Assembly: GCA_003327425.1 (NCBI GenBank)
Contig: QOQW01000006.1
Span: 124,001 to 188,000, forward strand
Length of the DNA: 64,000 bases
Reading direction: 5' to 3'
Source: Candidatus Ozemibacter sibiricus
Lineage (GTDB): Bacteria > Muiribacteriota > Ozemobacteria > Ozemobacterales > Ozemobacteraceae
The notes under the pieces are model-generated. The model saw only the letters and a list, made by a program, of their open reading frames with translations. It was not told the origin of the DNA and ran no database searches. The translations under genes were made by a program, and so were the position numbers. This document shows positions 18,575 through 26,225 of this stretch, piece after piece. Within the stretch, counting starts at the first letter, position 1, and each line of letters opens with the position of its first letter.

Positions 18575-18754
18575 GCGAGGCGGTCCTCCCTCGTCGCCGT
18601 GGCATGGCGTAGCGGGCGACGGATCCATTGTACCACAAGGCGCCGCGCATCGGAAAAGAACGCGGCGCCATCGACAGCTCTCAACGGGGAGACCGGCCCG
18701 AGGGCCATACGGGCCTCGGGCCGGCCGGGAAGCTCAGCGACAGTTTCGAACGAC

Positions 18755-19474
18755 CTATTTCTTGGCGGGGGCTTTGTCGATGGCCCCTGAGGTGATGTCG
18801 ATCGCCTTCTTGTAGGCGTTCTCCGCCTCGCTTTCCGCCCCCTTCTTCCGGAGGATATCGCCGAGATTGAGATACAGGCGAGCGGCGATTTCTGGTTGCG
18901 TGCCCTTCAACCGGTCGGCTCCTTCCTGCAGATTCGATTTGGCTTTGTCAATCTGGTCGGCCTTGAGATAGAGTTCCGCTATTTCCATGTAGACATGCCC
19001 GATCTGTTTGCCCAGGCGATGGAGTTCCTTATCATCGACCTGGGAAGCCAGTTCGAGGATCTTGTGCAGCTCGGCCACGGCTTGCTCGATCTTGTTCTGG
19101 CTGGCATACAGGTCGGCGAGGTTCTTGTGGGCCTCAGCGCGGGTGCGCAGGATCTGGTTCTTCCGCTGCCGTTCGCGGTGGGCTTCCATTTCCTTGGGGT
19201 CGAAATCGCGACCGCCTCTGAGCTGGCGCAGCCGCTCCATGGCGGGTCCGCCCGGACGCCCGGGGCCGCCGGGTCCCCCCGGCCCGCCCATCGGCCCCAT
19301 GGGAGGCGGGCCCATGTGGGGACCGCCGGGGCCCATCGGGGGCCCGCCTTCGTCATCCATCTCGGGGTCGCCGGGCGGGAATGGTGGTTCCTGGGCGAGG
19401 ACGGGGGCCGCCCGACCCAGCACCATGACGACGAACAGGCCGAGAACGATCAACCGCGTGATTCTTCCAACCAT
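18755..19474 (-). CDS. Secreted TPR protein with Gly/Pro/Met-rich linker
   Basis: A 239-residue exported protein: signal peptide at 1-27, a low-complexity Gly-Pro-Met segment at about 40-80 (repeats of GPMGGPGG type), then a charged helix and four TPRs at about 95-230. The start has a textbook AGGAGGACAC before ATG 19474 and overlaps the anti-sigma gene by 25 bases. Third in an ECF sigma operon, it is likely a periplasmic partner or output of that stress system, but no direct evidence connects it to signalling. Confidence 0.78.
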   Translation of the reverse strand: MVGRITRLIVLGLFVVMVLGRAAPVLAQEPPFPPGDPEMDDEGGPPMGPGGPHMGPPPMGPMGGPGGPGGPGRPGGPAMERLRQLRGGRDFDPKEMEAHRERQRKNQILRTRAEAHKNLADLYASQNKIEQAVAELHKILELASQVDDKELHRLGKQIGHVYMEIAELYLKADQIDKAKSNLQEGADRLKGTQPEIAARLYLNLGDILRKKGAESEAENAYKKAIDITSGAIDKAPAKK

Positions 19475-19968
19475 GTGTCCTCCTTTTCTTTTTCCTCGTC
19501 ATCGAGGAAGCTGATTGCGGTCTCCTGGGCATCCAGGAAGCTCCATTCTTGAGTGTCGATGTCGACGTCGTCGGTTACGATCGATTCCCAGGGTTCGAGA
19601 AATGTGACGTGAGCCAGGTGGGAAGCGGGTCGGCCAGACGGCGCCACCGGTGGCGAGGAGGGGCGGGAGAAGTGGATGGCGATCAGCAGCATGGCCGCGG
19701 CTCCGGCCACGGCCAGGGGGTGGACCAAGGCACGGGCCAGCGCCGTCCACCACGCCTGGGGCTTGGAAAGAGCCGCCTCCAGAACGGCCTCGCGCAAGCG
19801 GGGCGAAGGCAGGTCGAGGGGGGAGGGGTCGAACCCGGCAGGGGGCGAGGCCAGTTCAGCCTCGAGCCATTGGCGACAGGCGGGACAGTCATCGAGGTGG
19901 GCGGCCAATTCGGCGTCGGCCTGGCCTTCCGAGGTCTGCAGACACTGGCGGAGCTGTTCGCAGTTCAT
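19450..19968 (-). CDS. Anti-sigma factor with zinc-binding (ZAS) domain
   Basis: A 172-residue single-pass membrane protein. The N-terminal cytoplasmic part carries HxxxCxxC (HLDDCPAC, residues 24-31), the ZAS zinc motif. One membrane helix lies at about 83-103, and an acidic extracytoplasmic tail (rich in D and E) follows. By family knowledge it sequesters its cognate ECF sigma factor until a signal in the periplasm triggers release. Its ATG overlaps the sigma factor stop as ATGA, the usual coupling of sigma and anti-sigma. Confidence 0.88.
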   Translation of the reverse strand: MNCEQLRQCLQTSEGQADAELAAHLDDCPACRQWLEAELASPPAGFDPSPLDLPSPRLREAVLEAALSKPQAWWTALARALVHPLAVAGAAAMLLIAIHFSRPSSPPVAPSGRPASHLAHVTFLEPWESIVTDDVDIDTQEWSFLDAQETAISFLDDEEKEKEDTWLEESRG

Positions 19969-20501
19969 GCGGTCTCTCCCAATTCCGAGGGGGGGGCTGG
20001 CCAGACCTGGGCGAACCGGGCGCGCGCGCGGAACAGCAGCACTTTGACATGGTTGGGGGTCAGCCCCATCACCTCGGCGATTTCCTGGCAGGTCAGGTCA
20101 TCCCAGTAGGCCATCACCAGGACCTCTCGATCCCGCTCTGGTAAGCGGTCGAGCACTTCTTTCACCGACAGCCGGGTTTCGACGGTGCCGGCATGGCTGG
20201 CAATGCCGACTGGCGGCAGTTCGGCCACGGCGGTCTCGCGGCGACGCCTGGCTCGCATGCGCAGAGCCGTCCGGTAGAAGATCGTATACAGCCAGGTCTT
20301 CACGCGCGCCTCTCCCCGAAAGCCGTCCAGGCCGGCGAACGCCGCGGCGAAGGTTTCCTGGACGGCATCTTCGGCCAGGGCCCGATCGCCCAGCATGCGC
20401 ATGCCCAGCGTGAGCAGGAAGGGGGCATAACGGTCGAACAGCGCCCGGTACCCTTCGGGCCGGCGCTGCCGGCACAGGTCGATCGCTTCCCGGTCGTCCA
20501 T
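19965..20501 (-). CDS. ECF-type RNA polymerase sigma factor
   Basis: A 178-residue sigma70 of the extracytoplasmic-function group with only regions 2 and 4. Region 2 contains AEDAVQETF and the -10 recognition helix ending TWLYTIFYRTALRMRARR. Region 4 has the helix-turn-helix CQEIAEVMGLTPNHVKVLLFRAR. ATG 20501 is preferred over the adjacent TTG at 20504 because AGAGGAT sits at proper spacing only for the ATG. It is co-transcribed with its anti-sigma factor and a secreted TPR protein. A TGTAACC-like box and a hairpin lie just upstream, so autoregulation is plausible. Confidence 0.9.
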   Translation of the reverse strand: MDDREAIDLCRQRRPEGYRALFDRYAPFLLTLGMRMLGDRALAEDAVQETFAAAFAGLDGFRGEARVKTWLYTIFYRTALRMRARRRRETAVAELPPVGIASHAGTVETRLSVKEVLDRLPERDREVLVMAYWDDLTCQEIAEVMGLTPNHVKVLLFRARARFAQVWPAPPSELGETA

Positions 20502-20508
20502 CAATCCT

Positions 20509-20537
20509 CTGAGGCGGCAGATGCCCCTCAGGTTACA
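20509..20537 (-). promoter_or_regulatory. Hairpin and ECF-like -35 box before the sigma factor gene
   Basis: On the minus strand TGTAACC (20531-20537) resembles some ECF -35 elements. It is followed by a stem-loop CTGAGG-GGCA-TC-TGCC-G-CCTCAG that abuts the ribosome site AGAGGAT. Autoregulation of the operon, at transcription or at translation, is an inference. Confidence 0.35.
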
Positions 20538-20612
20538 AAATTTTTTTGATGGCGAAAACCGGAGAAGGCGACGGAACGACGGGAAAATTTTGAACCCGCA
20601 ACCCGGTCGCGG

Positions 20613-21530
20613 TCAGGCGCCGATGTAGAGCACCTCTTCTTCGAGAGTGATGCCGAACAGGTCGAAGACCTTTTCTTTCAGCTTCGCGGCCAGCGTGCGC
20701 ACGTCGGCGGCAGTCGCCTCGCCATAGTTGACGATGAAATTGGCGTGCTTGTGGAACACTTTCGCGCCGCCGACCGACATTTCTTTGGCCCCGGCTTTTT
20801 CGAGCACCTCGCCGGCGGGCCGCCGGCGGGTTTCCCCGGGAGCGGGGGGCAGGTTCTTGAAGAAGGAGCCGGCCGAGCCCACGCCGAGCGGCGGATGCTT
20901 GGCCTGCCGCTGGGCCAGGATGTTGGCCATCTCGGCCCGGATGGCGACAGGATCGCCGGGAGTGGTGCGGAAGGTGGCGTTGAGGATGACGTGAGGCTCG
21001 CGCTTGAGGCGGCTGCTGCGGTAGGTGAACTCGAAGAAGCTGGCATCGGCCTCGAAAATGCGTCCGGTGGCCGGGTCGAGCAGGGTGGCGGTAACCAGGA
21101 GATCCGAGATGGTGCGGCCGTAGGCTCCGGCGTTCCCGTAGATGGCGCCGCCGACGGTGCCGGGAATGCCGGTCATCGGCTCGAAGCCGGTCAATCCATG
21201 GGCCGCGGCCAGCTCGACCAGATGCCCGAGTTTCCGCCCGGAGCTGATGGTCAACAGGCCGCGCGCCGGGTCGAACCGTTCCGGGTCGCGGCTGGCATTG
21301 CGGATGACCAGACCGCCAATGCCGTTGTCACTGACCACGAGGTTGGACCCTCCGCCCAGGAGGAACCAGGGCAGGCCCTCGGCCTGGGCCATGGCGACCG
21401 CCTCGGCCAGTTCGGCCTCGGTTTCGACTTCGAGGAACAGTTCCGCGGCCCCGCCCAGGCGGAAGGTGGTGAACTCCCGCAGCGGGATTGATGGGCGGAT
21501 GCGTTGTTTCAAAGCGTTGCGATCGACCAT
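20613..21530 (-). CDS. murB: UDP-N-acetylenolpyruvoylglucosamine reductase (MurB)
   Basis: A 305-residue cytoplasmic flavoenzyme that reduces UDP-GlcNAc-enolpyruvate to UDP-MurNAc with NADPH. The FAD-binding segment LLGGGSNLVVSD lies near residue 60, GIPGTVGGAIYGNAGAYG near 125, the proton-donating Ser in GSFFKN near 228, and the terminal catalytic Glu region LEEEV. The ATG at 21530 follows AGGAGGTG at ideal spacing. It lies 115 bases downstream of the cyclophilin gene on the same strand and may share its transcript. Confidence 0.95.
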   Translation of the reverse strand: MVDRNALKQRIRPSIPLREFTTFRLGGAAELFLEVETEAELAEAVAMAQAEGLPWFLLGGGSNLVVSDNGIGGLVIRNASRDPERFDPARGLLTISSGRKLGHLVELAAAHGLTGFEPMTGIPGTVGGAIYGNAGAYGRTISDLLVTATLLDPATGRIFEADASFFEFTYRSSRLKREPHVILNATFRTTPGDPVAIRAEMANILAQRQAKHPPLGVGSAGSFFKNLPPAPGETRRRPAGEVLEKAGAKEMSVGGAKVFHKHANFIVNYGEATAADVRTLAAKLKEKVFDLFGITLEEEVLYIGA

Positions 21531-21645
21531 GACCGACACCTCCTGCAGATCCATGCTGCAGAATAGGTATCGACCAGTTGGCCCCTCGGGGTGAGCCCGA
21601 TCGGCGTGATCGGGGCGACCGAGGCGATCGAGCCGAAAGCCTCGC

Positions 21646-22188
21646 TCACTTCCCTTTGGTGATGATTTCGATCTTCATCACATCGCCTTTCTTGACCTTC
21701 TCAGGGATGTCCAGGCCTTTGACCACCTGCCCGAAGATGGTGTAGGCGCCGTCCAGGTGGGGGGTGCTGTCGAGGCAGATGAAGAACTGGCTGCCGGCGC
21801 TGTTGGGGTCGCTGGTGCGGGCCATCGACAGGGTTCCCTTGACGTGTTTGCGAGTGGTGCTGAACTCGGCGGGCAAGGTGTAGCCAGGGCCACCGGTGCC
21901 GTTGCCCAACGGACATCCGCCCTGAATGACGAATCCAGGCTCGACGCGGTGGAAAGTCAGGCCGTTGTAGAAGCCTTTGGCGATGAGCGAAAGGAAGCTT
22001 TCGACGTGCTTGGGCGCGGTTTCCGGAAAAAGTTCGATCCACATCTGGCCGGCCGGCACGGTCAACAGCACCACCGGATGGTCGGGATTCTCGAGCTTGA
22101 CATCGGGAGGCAGGGCCGGAGCGGCAGGTTCGGCCGCCTGAAGGACGACAGGAACGAGCAGGGCGCACAGAAGAGCGATCTTCACCAT
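21646..22188 (-). CDS. Periplasmic cyclophilin-type peptidyl-prolyl cis-trans isomerase
   Basis: A 180-residue protein with an N-terminal signal peptide (1-18) and a cyclophilin domain. The catalytic Arg is in FHRVEPGFVIQGG, the active-site strand reads SMARTSDPNSAGSQFFI, and the end motif is FGQVVKGLDI. The normal Trp/His positions are not all canonical, but the fold motifs are complete. It should speed proline isomerisation of exported proteins. Start 22188 follows AGGAGATCGCC. A TAGAAT box about 35 bases further upstream on the minus strand may be its -10. Confidence 0.92.
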   Translation of the reverse strand: MVKIALLCALLVPVVLQAAEPAAPALPPDVKLENPDHPVVLLTVPAGQMWIELFPETAPKHVESFLSLIAKGFYNGLTFHRVEPGFVIQGGCPLGNGTGGPGYTLPAEFSTTRKHVKGTLSMARTSDPNSAGSQFFICLDSTPHLDGAYTIFGQVVKGLDIPEKVKKGDVMKIEIITKGK

Positions 22189-22385
22189 GGCGATCTCCTA
22201 TCGATCTTTGGATGAAGCATTCTATCGCATTCAAGGCGCTCTGCCAAACCTGAAGCAGCGCTGTTCCGTTGAAAATGCCACCGGTCGGCCATGATGGAGG
22301 GAAACAAATTTTCCCTCCGGGAAAGAGCCCGGTCTCGGGGAAGATCCAGGCTGGGCGTAGGAGGAGAGAAGGCCGCTAGAAGGAG

Positions 22386-23390
22386 TCAGTGCAATTTGAA
22401 CTGGACGGTGAGCATCACCCAGGTCTCGCGGGGCTCGCCATTGACCAGCACGGGCGAGAACACCCAGCGGCGTAGGGCCTGCGCGCCGAGAATGGCCAGC
22501 TTGGGATCGATGGTCGAGGCCATCGTCAGCACGTCGCCGACGGTACCGGCCGGCTGGACCAGGACCTTGTAGGTAGCCTGCCCCCGAATGCCCTGCTTGC
22601 GGGCCCATTCCGGATATTCGGGCAGCACTTTCGACAGGATCTTGGGGGGCGCGAACCGTTCTTCGCCGCCACCGAGCGATTCGAGGCCGGCCACTTCGAC
22701 CTCGCCGCCGCCGACGGTGGCCAGCGCCGGATCGGCCGCCCCGGAGGGCGGGGCCTCGCGGTCGCCCGTGCCGTGCGGCAGGGGGGCGGCGGTCATCTCG
22801 GACGGCATTTCCATCTCGAGGGGATCGCCCAATTCCCCCCCCGCCAGGGGCGCCGACAACGGGGTGGGCGGGGTGGGTTCGGTCAGCGCGTGGCTGACAT
22901 CGTCGAACGCCGGGGCCGGAATGTAAGGCTTGGTGTCACGGAATCCCGTGGGAGTGTCCTGCACCGCGGTGGGTTTGGTCGTCTCTGTGTTGGTGCGTGG
23001 TCCTGGGCGGGTCGTACTGCCCGTTTTCGCTTGAGGGTTCTTGGGCCGCACCGGGGCCTTGACCTTGGGGGCGCTCGGCACGGGAGGGCTCAGGCGGCGG
23101 TTGTCGGTTTGACGTCCTTTGGCCTGGCGGCTCGCATCACCTCGGGCCTGGCGAGACCCGGTCTCCGGCTGCGGTTGGGTCGACGAACCGGGACGCGGTA
23201 CGCTGAGCGGCCCCACCAACCGCACGGGATGCACGGTCGGGGTGGGAGGAACATACGGCCCGCGCAGCGCGAACCAGGCGGTCATGGCTAGCAGCAGGGC
23301 GAGATGCAGCAAGAGCGAGGCGGTGAATTCCTCGCGCCCGTCCTCCTCGGGATGCACCAGAACCAAGGTGGGGCGGTGTTCCCCGGTCAT
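22386..23390 (-). CDS. tonB: TonB family energy-transducing protein
   Basis: A 334-residue protein: short cytoplasmic N terminus, one membrane helix at about 25-45, a long Pro/Thr/Lys-rich periplasmic linker (about 50-240), and a typical TonB C-terminal domain at about 250-334 (PEYPEWARKQGIRG, then the RRWVFSP motif and strand WVMLTVQF). By family knowledge it spans the periplasm and transmits proton-motive force to outer-membrane receptors. ATG 23390 begins one base after the ExbD stop. Together with the ExbB and ExbD genes it forms a complete energising unit beside a dedicated barrel. Confidence 0.92.
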   Translation of the reverse strand: MTGEHRPTLVLVHPEEDGREEFTASLLLHLALLLAMTAWFALRGPYVPPTPTVHPVRLVGPLSVPRPGSSTQPQPETGSRQARGDASRQAKGRQTDNRRLSPPVPSAPKVKAPVRPKNPQAKTGSTTRPGPRTNTETTKPTAVQDTPTGFRDTKPYIPAPAFDDVSHALTEPTPPTPLSAPLAGGELGDPLEMEMPSEMTAAPLPHGTGDREAPPSGAADPALATVGGGEVEVAGLESLGGGEERFAPPKILSKVLPEYPEWARKQGIRGQATYKVLVQPAGTVGDVLTMASTIDPKLAILGAQALRRWVFSPVLVNGEPRETWVMLTVQFKLH

Positions 23391-23391
23391 G

Positions 23392-23799
23392 TCACTGGAT
23401 CCTGGTCGACAGCCCGATGGCCGTGCCGCCCGCGGTGCGAATGGCGTCGAGCACGCGTACCACATGGCCGTATTCGGCGCCCTGATCGGCTTCGACCAGA
23501 ATGCCGCGATTGGGATCCTCGGCGAGGTATTCCTTCACGCGCAGCCCGACCTGGTCGAGATCGAGGGCTTCCCCGCGCAGGGTGATGCCGCCGGTCTTGT
23601 TGACCTGGAAGGTCAGGGTCTCGCCTTCGATCACGGCGCCCGAGCTGGCCCGGGGCACATCGATCGGCAACCGCCGGGTGTCGCGAGCGAAGGAGCTGGT
23701 GACCATGAAGAAGAAGACCAGCAGAAGGATGACGTCGATCAGATTGGTGACGATGATCTGCGGGCGCTCGCGCCGTCGCTCAGGCAACAGCTTTTTCAT
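23392..23799 (-). CDS. exbD: ExbD/TolR family biopolymer transport protein
   Basis: A 135-residue protein with one N-terminal membrane helix carrying the conserved proton-pathway Asp (NLIDVILLLVFFFMV, near residue 22) and a periplasmic domain with the ExbD/TolR fold. ATG 23799 lies within the 3' end of the ExbB gene (20-base overlap) and has GGAGG at 6 bases, so 23799 is chosen over 23814. It should work with ExbB and TonB to use proton flow. Confidence 0.92.
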   Translation of the reverse strand: MKKLLPERRRERPQIIVTNLIDVILLLVFFFMVTSSFARDTRRLPIDVPRASSGAVIEGETLTFQVNKTGGITLRGEALDLDQVGLRVKEYLAEDPNRGILVEADQGAEYGHVVRVLDAIRTAGGTAIGLSTRIQ

Positions 23800-24427
23800 A
23801 GGTGGCCTCCGCACCGGCGAAGAAGTTGGCCAGATCGAGGGAGTGATACTCCACCTGTTCGACGAACTCGGTGGTGACGCTTTCGCACCAGTTGAAGACG
23901 GCCAGGCTGGGAATGCCCACGAACAGACCGGCGGCCGTCGTGTAGAGGGCCTCGGAAATGCCGCCTGCCAGGGCCGTGGGGTCGCCGATGCCGATCGTGC
24001 TGATCACGCTGAAAGCCGAGATCATGCCCGTCACCGTGCCGGTCAGGCCCAGCAGCGGACTGATGCTGGCGATGGTCGACAGGATGGCGGTGTGCTTCTC
24101 ATAGCGCTTCATCTGGCGCAGGGCCTCCTGGCGCATGACGTCGAGCAGGGCATCCTTGGGCAGGTCGAGCCGATCGATGCCGGCGGCCAGCACCCGCGCC
24201 AGGGGATGGTTCTCGCGTCGGCACAGCCGCATGGCTTCCGTGAAATCGCGGGCGCACAGCGCGGCTTTGACCTGTTTCATGAACAGCTCGGGGGAACGCC
24301 CGGCCCGCCGGTAGAACCGGATGCGCTCGATGGTCACGGCCAGCGCCAGGATGGAACACAAAAAGATGGGGATCATCACCGGGCCGCCTTTGATGAACAC
24401 CTGGACGATGAACAGCTCTTTCAACAT
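23780..24427 (-). CDS. exbB: ExbB/TolQ/MotA family proton channel protein
   Basis: A 215-residue inner-membrane protein with three predicted helices and the ExbB/TolQ signature (SPLLGLTGTVTGMI, near residue 125, and GGISEALYTTAAGLFVGIP, near 155). ATG 24427 follows AAGGAGG. It starts 22 bases after the upstream barrel gene's stop, so barrel, ExbB, ExbD and TonB form one operon. Confidence 0.93.
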   Translation of the reverse strand: MLKELFIVQVFIKGGPVMIPIFLCSILALAVTIERIRFYRRAGRSPELFMKQVKAALCARDFTEAMRLCRRENHPLARVLAAGIDRLDLPKDALLDVMRQEALRQMKRYEKHTAILSTIASISPLLGLTGTVTGMISAFSVISTIGIGDPTALAGGISEALYTTAAGLFVGIPSLAVFNWCESVTTEFVEQVEYHSLDLANFFAGAEATYEKAVA

Positions 24428-24449
24428 GGGTTCCTCCTTGAAATGTCGC

Positions 24450-26060
24450 TCAGAAGTTGGCTTCCAGCCCGGCCAGGGTCACCCGGCCCTCTTCGGGCAC
24501 GTCATACCGCAGGCTTTTGGCCTCGTCATAGAGGTCGCGAATCTTGATGTAGGCTTTGAGATGCTTCTTGAAGTCGTACCGGAACACCAGGTCGGCGCGA
24601 CTGTAATCGCCGGCATCGACGGCCACCGCCGGAATGTAGGCGATCCGATCGGCCGCGGCATGCCGGGTGAAATCGACGTGCAGGGGGCCTTCGTTGTACG
24701 TCAGCCCGACGTCGAGCAGCCGTTTGGCTTCATAGGACAGGCGGGCGCCGGTCCGGTCATCCTTGGGATTCTGGAAGGTGGCCGCGGCCGTCAGTTGGAA
24801 ATTCTCATCGAGCTTGAAGGTGCCTGACAGGCGAACGCCGGCCCGGCGGGCCCGCGCGGCGAACCGGAAGGTCGAGGTCAGCAGGCTGCGACCGGCATCC
24901 CAGCGGTCGAGATACTCGATCGCGTCGTCTTCGCGAACGTTGAAGAGTTCCGCCCCCAGCACGTTCCCATTGGCCGCCCGGTAGTTGAGCTGGCCGGCGG
25001 TGCGCCGCTCGTGGGAGGCGCGCAGAGGGGTGAAGGCGACATAGCGGCGGGGCAGATAGACCTGTCGCAGACTGTCGTTGCCCAGGTCCTCTTCATAGGA
25101 CAGAACCAATTGCCAGGGCTTTCCCCAACGGTGATCGAGTCGAACCAGGGGCGAGAAGCGAGAATCCTCCATCATGGTGATATCCCGCACCCCGGCGGTC
25201 AGAAAGGTGGTCTTGGCCAGTTCGATGTCGGCGAGAGCCGAGGCCGTCCGCTTGGTGAACCGCTGGGAAGGTCCACCCGAAATCTCGAAACTGTCGCGTT
25301 GCAGGTCGAGACCGAGCCGGCCGGTCACGGTCTGATTCAGACTGCGGCGATATTCGGCGCCCGCCGACGTCGACAGCAGGTCGGCGTCTTCGGCGAATCC
25401 GACGACCCGGTTGGTGGTCGTGCGGTTGACCGCGTCGACCTGAACGTAGCCGGTGAAGAACGCTCCGTCCGAGAGGGTCGAGTTGCCCTTGACGGCGAAG
25501 GCCTTGGTTTCATCCTCGATGCCGGCGAAGGGAGAAGGACTGGTGCGGGGACCCCGCTGGGCGAATTCCTCGGCCCCGAGAGCGCCCGACACGGTCAGTT
25601 GGTAGCTGCCTTCGCCGCTCGTGGAAATCTTGCCCGCCAGCAGCGTCCGGCGATCATCGATGGTGGATCGGTAGCCGTCGCGGGCTTCCCGCACCACGCT
25701 CGCTTCGCCGACATAGCCCTGGTAGCTGCCCCGGGCCTGGCCGCGGAACTCGGTCGCCCCTCGGCTGCCGGCGCCGAAGAAGACCGACACTTCGTCCTTG
25801 CGGGGGCGCTGGTCGGTCACGAACGGTTTCTCTTCGAGGGTGCGGGTCTCGCGCGAGGGGACCTCGGGCAGGATCTCGGGCAGGGGCATGGATCGTTCCC
25901 CCATCTCGAGCTGGATCTCCGCCGGGTCGCCGGAAAACTCGCCGCTCTGGGCGTCTTTGCCGACGACCTGGACCTGCCCCATGTCATAAGCGTTCTTGGC
26001 GGCCAGGGCGGGAAGGGGAGCGGTCGCCAGGGCGATTGCCAGGAAAAAGGGCCAGCGCAT
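24450..26060 (-). CDS. Outer-membrane beta-barrel, TonB-linked, without an obvious plug domain
   Basis: A 536-residue protein with a signal peptide (1-20), a short N-terminal stretch MGQVQVVGKDA that resembles a TonB-box or first receptor strand, then an extended Pro/Glu-rich segment. From about residue 90 amphipathic beta-strands run to the end, and the last residue is Phe (GLEANF), the barrel assembly signature. I do not find the conserved TonB-receptor plug motifs between the N terminus and the barrel. The gene is followed at 22 bases by ExbB-ExbD-TonB, which strongly implies that this barrel is energised by them. Substrate unknown. It could be a receptor with a degenerate plug. Confidence 0.8.
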   Translation of the reverse strand: MRWPFFLAIALATAPLPALAAKNAYDMGQVQVVGKDAQSGEFSGDPAEIQLEMGERSMPLPEILPEVPSRETRTLEEKPFVTDQRPRKDEVSVFFGAGSRGATEFRGQARGSYQGYVGEASVVREARDGYRSTIDDRRTLLAGKISTSGEGSYQLTVSGALGAEEFAQRGPRTSPSPFAGIEDETKAFAVKGNSTLSDGAFFTGYVQVDAVNRTTTNRVVGFAEDADLLSTSAGAEYRRSLNQTVTGRLGLDLQRDSFEISGGPSQRFTKRTASALADIELAKTTFLTAGVRDITMMEDSRFSPLVRLDHRWGKPWQLVLSYEEDLGNDSLRQVYLPRRYVAFTPLRASHERRTAGQLNYRAANGNVLGAELFNVREDDAIEYLDRWDAGRSLLTSTFRFAARARRAGVRLSGTFKLDENFQLTAAATFQNPKDDRTGARLSYEAKRLLDVGLTYNEGPLHVDFTRHAAADRIAYIPAVAVDAGDYSRADLVFRYDFKKHLKAYIKIRDLYDEAKSLRYDVPEEGRVTLAGLEANF

Positions 26061-26225
26061 GGTGTGCCTCCGGATGCTTGTCTGCCATCTTCATCGGCAT
26101 TCCGGGGGGGAAATCTGAGGCATGGCCCGGACGGCATGGCTGGCCGGCTGAGGCGAAAGCGTCGGCCCGGCCGCGCCAATGGCGGTGCGAAGGCTGCGAG
26201 AGAACGGCGCCGAGCGAGGGAAAGG

